The position numbers were made by a program, and so were the translations under genes. 9,956 bases of DNA, taken from assembly GCA_964580435.1 (NCBI GenBank), contig CAZOKP010000094.1, positions 1-9,956 of the forward strand, given 5' to 3'. Below are positions 5,054 to 9,956 of the stretch, one piece after another. This DNA comes from CAZKEW01 sp964580435 (GTDB taxonomy: Bacteria; Acidobacteriota; Aminicenantia; Aminicenantales; UBA8522). The notes under the pieces are model-generated. The model was not told where the DNA came from. It did no database searches and was given only the letters and a program-made list of their open reading frames with translations. The number at the start of each line of letters is the position of its first letter. Position 1 is the first letter of the stretch.

Positions 5054-6283
5054 ATGAGAAAAGAATCTCCGATCCCCAGGATGAGGATGGACCTCGAGAT
5101 CGTCCCGACTTCCTATCAGGGAGAGAAAGCTCTTCTCGTCCGCGATTTCTTGGGCTTGATCCGCGACCCTGTCATTCTGCAGGGGGATGTTTTGGGTTTG
5201 ATCGGCCTTATCGACGGGAACAGGACCATTCGTGATCTTCAGGTTGAGTTCATCCGCCAGAAAAGGGGAGTCTTGGTGGATTGCGAATTCATTGAAAAAT
5301 TCGTCCGCGAACTCGATTCGGCCTATCTTCTCCAGAGCCGCCGTTACGATGAGGAGAAAAATAGGATTTTATCCGAGTATAGCCGTCTTGAAATCCGGAA
5401 GCCTTCCCACGCCGGAGTTTCCTATCCGGCTCACCCCGCGGACCTCAAACTATATCTCGATTCCGTCCTCAAAGGGGCAGAAGGCGATAAGGAAGAAAGC
5501 GGCTGGGGCCGCATTCGCGGCCTCGTCGCCCCGCACATTGATTTGGAGGTGGGGAAACACGTCTACGGCAGGGCCTACCGGGCGATCATCGGGGAAAGCC
5601 CGCGCCGGATCTTCCTCTTCGGCACCGGCCATAGTCTCGACGATGGATTTTACAGCCTGACAGAAAAGGATTTTGAGACGCCTCTCGGACGGGTGAGGAC
5701 TGACAAAGACCTTGTGCGTGCATTGAAAAAAGCCGGCGGCCCGGTTGTTTCCGCTTACGATATTTCGCACCGGCGGGAACACTCCCTCGAATTCCAGGTT
5801 ATTTTTCTCCAGCACCTTTTCGGCTCGTCCTTTTCTTTAGTCCCTATCCTCTGCGGCTCTTTTACATCTGTGCTGGAGGGCGTTTCCCGTGCTTCCGAGG
5901 TTCCTGGGGTGGGCAGTTTTTTGGAGGCGTTGAGGTCCTTGTTGGATGAGGATCAAGGGCGGGATTTGATCGTGGCTGGAGTCGATTTTTCGCACATCGG
6001 CCCAAAGTTCGGCCACGGCGAGAGGGCTGTTTCCTTGCTCCTGGAGGCGAGAGAACATGATCAGTCGCTTCTGAGAGCATTTTGCGGGGCAGATATCCAG
6101 GCGTTCTGGGCCGAATCCCGAAAGGTCAGGGATAGGTATAATGTCTGTGGTTTCCCGGCCTTGGCTTCCCTCCTTGAGATATTGCCCGGGGTGAGAGGCC
6201 ACTGTCTCGACTATGAATTTTGGAAAGAAGAGCCGACTCAATCAGCCGTCAGCTTCGCTGCGGTTGTCCTTGCGGCTGACTAA
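5054..6283 (+). CDS. Memo-family protein, AmmeMemoRadiSam system protein B type, with N-terminal PqqD-like domain
   Basis: The 409-residue soluble protein has two parts. Residues about 22-95 resemble a PqqD-like winged helix (RDFLGLIRDP, then VLGLIGLIDGNRTIRDLQVEF). Residues about 117-409 form a Memo domain. It keeps APHID (His161), GTGHS (His193), EHSLEFQ (His243), VDFSHIG (His314) and NVCGFPA (Cys365). I match three of these to human MEMO1 metal ligands His49, His81 and Cys244, with His314 near MEMO1 His192. MEMO1 is a metal-binding redox protein; the bacterial B protein is part of the AmmeMemoRadiSam trio, whose reaction is unknown. ATG 5054 has AAGGA nine bases upstream; an alternative GTG at 5048 adds two residues. 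It heads an operon: the ureohydrolase ATG is 15 bases after its stop. Neither the AMMECR1-domain nor the radical SAM partner is in this window. Confidence 0.88.
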   Translation: MRKESPIPRMRMDLEIVPTSYQGEKALLVRDFLGLIRDPVILQGDVLGLIGLIDGNRTIRDLQVEFIRQKRGVLVDCEFIEKFVRELDSAYLLQSRRYDEEKNRILSEYSRLEIRKPSHAGVSYPAHPADLKLYLDSVLKGAEGDKEESGWGRIRGLVAPHIDLEVGKHVYGRAYRAIIGESPRRIFLFGTGHSLDDGFYSLTEKDFETPLGRVRTDKDLVRALKKAGGPVVSAYDISHRREHSLEFQVIFLQHLFGSSFSLVPILCGSFTSVLEGVSRASEVPGVGSFLEALRSLLDEDQGRDLIVAGVDFSHIGPKFGHGERAVSLLLEAREHDQSLLRAFCGADIQAFWAESRKVRDRYNVCGFPALASLLEILPGVRGHCLDYEFWKEEPTQSAVSFAAVVLAAD

Positions 6284-6298
6284 TCAGGGAGGTGAGGA

Positions 6299-7141
6299 AT
6301 GACTGACTTTGGAGGCGCAATCCAGAGGAGCCGGAAGTATAACCTGGCTATTATTGGCGTTCCCTTTGATGAAAAATCCTCCTTTCTGAAAGGCGCGGCC
6401 GGGGGGCCCGCGGCCATCCGGGCGGCGTCTACCGGAAGAGCCCGGAATCCTTTCACCGAGCTGGGCGTCGATCTCGAGCACGACACGGTCATCGTCGACC
6501 TTGGGGATGTTGATACTTCGGGGGATGTGGACAAGACGTTCGGCCGAATTGAATCCGCTGTCCTGGACATCCTCAAGAAGAAAGCTAAGCCGATCATCCT
6601 CGGCGGGGACCATTCCATCACATATCCTGTTTTAAAAGCCATGGCCAAACGCTACCCGGCCCTGGACATTCTTCATTTCGACGCCCATCCCGACCTTTAC
6701 GAAGACCTCTATGGCGACCGCTATTCTCATGCCTGTCCTTTTGCCCGGATCATGGAGGACGGCTTGGCCAAAGGACTTGTCCAAGTCGGGGTCAGGGCGG
6801 CCACCCGGGATCAGTGGGCCAAGGCCCGCCGCCACGGCGTCCGGATGATCGAGATGAAGGATTTCAAAGATGGCCTTGTCCTGAGCTTCTCGCGGCCGCT
6901 CTATATTTCCTTCGACCTGGATTCGCTCGACCCGGGTTTTGCGCCCGGCGTATCCCACCACGAAGCCGGCGGCCTCTCAACCCGTCAGGTGCTTGACCTC
7001 ATCCACACTCTTAAAGCCAGGATCGTCGGCCTGGATGTCGTGGAGCTCAACGCCGCCCGTGATCCTTCTGGGATCACTGCCGCTGCCGCCGTCAAAATCA
7101 TTAAGGAAGTGGCGGGGATGATGGTCAAAAAAGGGCGATGA
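6299..7141 (+). CDS. arginase/agmatinase-family ureohydrolase
   Basis: The 280-residue cytoplasmic enzyme belongs to the binuclear manganese ureohydrolases, which hydrolyse guanidino or formimino groups (agmatine, arginine, formiminoglutamate and others). The metal ligands are complete: GGDHS (His105), DAHPD (Asp128, His130, Asp132) and SFDLDSLDP (Asp206, Asp208). KGAAGGPAAIR (31-41) matches the family's N-terminal motif and the C-terminal GLDVVELN (244-251) is typical. The loop usually reading GTPEPGG in agmatinases is GVSHHEAGG here (217-225), so the substrate is open; agmatinase-like is the safest label. Start ATG 6299 has a very strong GGGAGG six bases upstream. It lies 15 bases after the Memo gene and 40 before the M64 peptidase gene, so the three are probably co-transcribed. 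Confidence 0.9.
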   Translation: MTDFGGAIQRSRKYNLAIIGVPFDEKSSFLKGAAGGPAAIRAASTGRARNPFTELGVDLEHDTVIVDLGDVDTSGDVDKTFGRIESAVLDILKKKAKPIILGGDHSITYPVLKAMAKRYPALDILHFDAHPDLYEDLYGDRYSHACPFARIMEDGLAKGLVQVGVRAATRDQWAKARRHGVRMIEMKDFKDGLVLSFSRPLYISFDLDSLDPGFAPGVSHHEAGGLSTRQVLDLIHTLKARIVGLDVVELNAARDPSGITAAAAVKIIKEVAGMMVKKGR

Positions 7142-7170
7142 GATTATATAAAAACTAAAAGGGATAGATA

Positions 7171-7177
7171 GGGAGGT
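7171..7177 (+). promoter_or_regulatory. ribosome binding site that fixes the M64 peptidase start
   Basis: GGGAGGT lies 4 bases before the ATG at 7182. A longer frame could begin with a GTG at 7176, but that codon lies inside this site, so ATG 7182 is the real start. Confidence 0.8.
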
Positions 7178-7181
7178 GGAT

Positions 7182-8654
7182 ATGTTTAAACGTTTATTCG
7201 TCTGGGGGATGATATGTCTCATTCCGGGGCTACTCTTGGCGGGAGAGACCGGGCCGTTCGACAAATATTTTATTGATAAGACGATGCGCATCGACTACTT
7301 CCATATCGGAAACGCACAGGAAGAGCTCATCACTTTGGACCATATCTACGAACAGGGAATTTGGGCCGGTAGCCGACGGAATCTTATCGACCCGTTCCAT
7401 TCCGGCCGCTATTGCGTCAAGGTGTTCGATGCTGCTTCGGGCCAACTGGTCTTTTCCAAGGGTTTTGACAGCTATTTCGGAGAGTACAAGACGACGGAGT
7501 GGGCCTGGCAAGGTCTGAAAAGAACCTATCATGAATCGGCCCTCATTCCTTTTCCGAAAAACAAGATCAAGTTTACGGTCGAGCTGCGGGACAGGAAGAA
7601 TATCCTCCAGCCCCTTTTCAGCGCTGAAATCAATCCCGCGGATATTTTTATCAATACAGACTCCCTGGCCAAGGGTGTCAAAGTTTTCGAGATTTTGAAA
7701 AGCGGCGACCCGCACGAGAAGGTAGACATCGCCTTTGTGGCCGAAGGCTACACCGCCGCAGAAGAGAAGAAAGTCGAAGCGGATTTGAAGCGATTCGTCA
7801 AGGTGTTGCTTGGCCAAGAGCCTTACACAACCCGCCAAAATCTTTTTAACATCTATGGCGTTTTCAAGGCGTCTGACCAGAGCGGTTGCGACGAACCGAG
7901 CTACGGGATCTTCAAGAACACCGCGGTCAGCGCCACCTTTGATTCCCTCGGCTCCGAGCGCTATGTCCTGACGGAAGATAATAAGAGCCTCCGCGACATC
8001 GCTGCCCACGTTCCCTATGACACTCTCTTCATCATGGTTAATCATAAACGTTACGGAGGGGGCGGGATCTATAACTTGTTTTGCACGTTCACGACCGATA
8101 ACCAGTGGTTTGAATACCTTGTGCTCCATGAGTTCGGCCATTGCTTTGCCGGTCTCGGGGACGAATACTACACCTCGGACGTGGCTTATAACGAATTTTA
8201 TCCCCAAGGAGTGGAACCCGTGGAACCCAATATCACGGCCCTTCTCGACCCAAACAATCTCAAATGGAAAAAATGGGCCACTCCGGGAATCGCCATCCCC
8301 ACTCCCTGGGAAAAAGAGGAATTCGACAGGATGGACAATGCCTACCAGAAAACCCGGCAGGAGATCAATTCCAGGATCGCCTCGATGAAAAGGTCGGGAG
8401 CGCCGCGAGCCGAGGTCGAAAAGATAGAGGCAGAATCGGAAAAGCTGTCCTGGGAGAATGCCAAGACGGTGGATGATTTTCTTGGAAAAAGCAAGTTTTG
8501 GGGAATGACGGGAGCGTGCGAGGGCGCCGGCTATTCGGCCAAAGGACTCTATCGGCCGGCCGTCGATTGCCTGATGTTCACGAAAGGAACAAAGCCTTTC
8601 TGCAAAGTTTGCGAGGAGGCCGTCATCCGCGTTATCAAATATTACAGCGAATAG
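7182..8654 (+). CDS. secreted M64-family zinc metallopeptidase
   Basis: The 490-residue product begins with a signal peptide (basic MFKR, hydrophobic core 7-19, probable cleavage near Ala20), so it acts outside the cytoplasm. Residues about 25-160 are a beta-rich N-terminal domain like that preceding many M64 peptidases. The catalytic domain carries VDIAFVAEGYT (181-191) and the zinc site HEFGHCFAGLGDEYY (316-330): His316, catalytic Glu317, His320 and Asp327 as third ligand (HExxHxxxxxxD). A charged, probably coiled-coil insert spans about 376-430. The end has Cys-rich CLMFTKG and FCKVCEEA (463-480), usual in the family, whose founder is an IgA-cleaving peptidase. No transmembrane helix or anchor is visible after the signal. 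It is the last gene of the plus-strand operon. The substrate is unknown; self-protein or peptide turnover is more likely than IgA cleavage in a free-living bacterium. Confidence 0.9.
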   Translation: MFKRLFVWGMICLIPGLLLAGETGPFDKYFIDKTMRIDYFHIGNAQEELITLDHIYEQGIWAGSRRNLIDPFHSGRYCVKVFDAASGQLVFSKGFDSYFGEYKTTEWAWQGLKRTYHESALIPFPKNKIKFTVELRDRKNILQPLFSAEINPADIFINTDSLAKGVKVFEILKSGDPHEKVDIAFVAEGYTAAEEKKVEADLKRFVKVLLGQEPYTTRQNLFNIYGVFKASDQSGCDEPSYGIFKNTAVSATFDSLGSERYVLTEDNKSLRDIAAHVPYDTLFIMVNHKRYGGGGIYNLFCTFTTDNQWFEYLVLHEFGHCFAGLGDEYYTSDVAYNEFYPQGVEPVEPNITALLDPNNLKWKKWATPGIAIPTPWEKEEFDRMDNAYQKTRQEINSRIASMKRSGAPRAEVEKIEAESEKLSWENAKTVDDFLGKSKFWGMTGACEGAGYSAKGLYRPAVDCLMFTKGTKPFCKVCEEAVIRVIKYYSE

Positions 8655-8696
8655 CGCCTGAGATAAGAATCGGGTCCGATGCCGCGCCACCCGTAT

Positions 8697-8996
8697 TTAA
8701 GACTGGCCTTTCCAGTTCCTGATAGAAGAGACGAAGAATTCTGTGCTCTGGATCAGCTGGACAATTTTCTCGAGCCAGTCTTTATCCGTATCTGAGAACG
8801 CATCGAATTTTCGGCTGTCCACATCCAGGACGCCCCAGACGTCGTTCTGTGTGTCGAAAAGAGGGACAACGATCTCTGCATTGGAGCGGCTCAAGCTGGC
8901 TATAAATTCTCTGGTATCTCTTGGCCAGACTCGCGGTCTTTTCCACTTTCGGCCTCCTCGCCGAGTTCGAGATGCGCGCCTCCGACAATTTAGCAC
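8697..8996 (-). pseudogene. GAF-domain fragment (free-methionine-sulfoxide-reductase-like), probably a remnant
   Basis: The last 75 codons (8921-8697) encode the C-terminal half of a small GAF domain: REFIASLSRSNAEIVVPLFD, then VWGVLDVDSRKFDAFSDTDK and WLEKIVQLI. The SEIVVPL...GVLDVDS...F...D pattern is that of fRMsr/YebR-type GAF proteins, normally about 150-160 residues long. The 25 codons before it (back to GTG 8996) are Arg-rich and unlike the family, and no frame upstream restores the missing half. In catalytic fRMsr a Cys precedes this motif (A-C-D-A-A-S-N-S); the matching position is Ser here, though some GAF relatives lack that Cys. There is no ribosome site. It faces the M64 gene convergently and nearly abuts it (42-base gap). 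I read it as a decayed fragment; a short expressed GAF-like peptide is possible but unlikely. Confidence 0.55.
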
Positions 8997-9027
8997 TGGA
9001 TAAAAAACCCGTCAAGACAAAACAGGT

Positions 9028-9056
9028 TTGACTTTTGGGGACGGCGAGGCTATTTA
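9028..9056 (+). promoter_or_regulatory. candidate promoter of the terminal secreted-protein gene
   Basis: TTGACT (9028-9033) matches five of six -35 positions and is followed after exactly 17 bases by TATTTA (9051-9056) in an A/T-rich pocket. Transcription would start near 9063, leaving about 15 bases with the GGAGGT ribosome site. The -10 match is only moderate. Confidence 0.4.
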
Positions 9057-9068
9057 AATCATAGATAT

Positions 9069-9074
9069 GGAGGT
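9069..9074 (+). promoter_or_regulatory. ribosome binding site that fixes the start at 9079
   Basis: A consensus GGAGGT stands four bases before ATG 9079. The frame also has an ATG at 9067, but that codon overlaps this site, and starting there would put extra charged residues before the signal peptide. Confidence 0.8.
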
Positions 9075-9078
9075 CCGA

Positions 9079-9936
9079 ATGAAAAAAACTATTTTTGGAT
9101 TTTTCGCCATCCTTCTTTTCTTCTTCACGACCGTCGATGCGTCGGCTGATACCAGGCAATCGGTCTACAACATGGGCTTGGAGCTTGAGGGGCAGGCCTC
9201 CCTCATTGCCCAGAGCAGCTTTGAACATTTCAAGGGCTGGAACAACACCATCTCCGACGAGGAACAGGCCGTGCTTTTCAAATCGGAGTCCTTCCTGGCG
9301 TCCTGCCGGCTTTTCCTGAGACTCGCCGAGGAGCAGTCCGGCTATTACAGCGCCGGATATCTGAGGACCAACCTTTATAACGCTTTCATCTATCTCACGC
9401 GCTCCTTCCAGGACCTGGAAGAATCCATGGGCAGAGCGGGCGTCATGCCCTATTCCATGTCGGGCTGCCGCAGACTTCTCAACAGGATGGACGAGGCATT
9501 CTCCAATTGGGCTTCTCCGGACAACTTGGCCTATCTTGATGAGAAATATGTCAAAGCCGCCGATGCCACCGTCTATCTGATTGAAAGAAAGGGGCCCGGT
9601 CTCTATGTCCGTCATCCTTTCAAAAGCCTGGAGAGCCTCTTCCGTTATAATTACAATCTCAAAAGAGGCAATAATCCCTGGAAGTACCTCGTGGAAGTTT
9701 CCGTTGACACGCTCGAAAAAATGGAAGAAGACACGCTGATCGACCTGACCTTTGAGGGCTGCCTCATCATCGAGCAGAGCAACCGCCGCGTGAGGGGTGT
9801 CTATCTCATCGAAAACGGGAAAAAGAGGGTCCTCACCAGTCCCAAAGTCGTCGAGCGCTTGGGCGGGTGGAGCAAAGTTATTGAAGTGCCCGTGGAAATC
9901 ATCGCCGCATATCCTGAAGGTGAACCCATTTCGTGA
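9079..9936 (+). CDS. secreted protein of unknown function with two VYLIE modules
   Basis: I do not recognise this 285-residue protein as a named family. It has a clear signal peptide (MKK, hydrophobic 5-19, probable cleavage after Ala23 in DASA), so it is exported. Residues about 25-160 are helical, with four or five amphipathic helices and two cysteines (76, 130). The C-terminal part holds two pieces beginning alike: VYLIERKGPGLYVRHPFKSL (165-184) and VYLIENGKKRVLTSPKVVER (241-260). The second continues LGGWSKVIEVPVEI and ends AAYPEGEPI, a pattern I know from short repeats in cell-surface and S-layer-associated proteins; this is from memory. It stands alone on the plus strand with its own candidate promoter and GGAGGT site. 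Its stop lies 20 bases before the window edge, so the downstream neighbour is unseen. Confidence 0.7.
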   Translation: MKKTIFGFFAILLFFFTTVDASADTRQSVYNMGLELEGQASLIAQSSFEHFKGWNNTISDEEQAVLFKSESFLASCRLFLRLAEEQSGYYSAGYLRTNLYNAFIYLTRSFQDLEESMGRAGVMPYSMSGCRRLLNRMDEAFSNWASPDNLAYLDEKYVKAADATVYLIERKGPGLYVRHPFKSLESLFRYNYNLKRGNNPWKYLVEVSVDTLEKMEEDTLIDLTFEGCLIIEQSNRRVRGVYLIENGKKRVLTSPKVVERLGGWSKVIEVPVEIIAAYPEGEPIS

Positions 9937-9956
9937 GAGAGCGGACCGCTGGCACG

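Noticed and set aside
7230..8690. Minus-strand open frame of 486 codons opposite the M64 peptidase gene
   Set aside because: The length is striking, but it mirrors a gene with a signal peptide and intact zinc site. Stop-free antisense frames are common in G+C-rich coding DNA, and the product shows no domain and no start signal.
8702..8716. ACTGG-CCTTT-CCAGT hairpin after the M64 gene as a terminator
   Set aside because: The stem is only 5 bp, no T-run follows, and it falls in the coding end of the GAF fragment.
9011..9032. GTCAA...TTGAC inverted repeat before the last gene
   Set aside because: Five-base arms with a 12-base loop are within chance, and the right arm is better explained as part of the -35 box.

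Overview
The window looks like a piece of a bacterial chromosome of moderate-to-high G+C, with compact operons, clear Shine-Dalgarno sites on most genes and UGA used as a normal stop. The gene mix is a prepilin peptidase beside an ABC-2 exporter, a Memo protein of the AmmeMemoRadiSam B type, an M64 metallopeptidase and GAF and metallophosphoesterase remnants. This suits an uncultured, deep-branching Gram-negative lineage; I think of Aminicenantes/Acidobacteriota-like or Myxococcota-like bacteria, but this is inference from gene content and no marker gene is present.

Left part, minus strand (3485 down to 177): a tight four-gene operon of ABC-transporter ATPase, ABC-2 permease, a membrane-anchored protein whose C-terminal end resembles a pseudopilin, and prepilin peptidase. 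The genes overlap or are separated by only a few bases. The order recalls the Myxococcus xanthus pilG-pilH-pilI-pilD region, so an accessory role in type IV pilus or pseudopilin export is the best reading. A possible further minus-strand gene begins at position 12 and runs off the left edge.

Middle part (3486-5053): a small ferritin-like gene (minus strand, 3836-4279) lies between two gene-poor stretches full of G/C-skewed hairpins and G-quadruplex motifs. Next to the right-hand stretch is the remnant of a metallophosphoesterase gene, which has an in-frame TGA at an expected Trp codon and loses its remaining two-thirds at a 38-base inverted repeat.

Right part, plus strand (5054-9936): Memo-type protein, arginase/agmatinase-family ureohydrolase and secreted M64 peptidase form an apparent operon (gaps of 15 and 40 bases). 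A minus-strand GAF-domain fragment follows, probably a dead gene. The last gene has its own candidate promoter and encodes a secreted protein of unknown function with two similar modules beginning VYLIE. I saw no rRNA, tRNA, CRISPR array, transposase or complete mobile element. No single feature proves a new system. The best leads are the exporter/pseudopilin/PilD operon, the Memo-ureohydrolase-peptidase operon and the structured island at 4495-4576.
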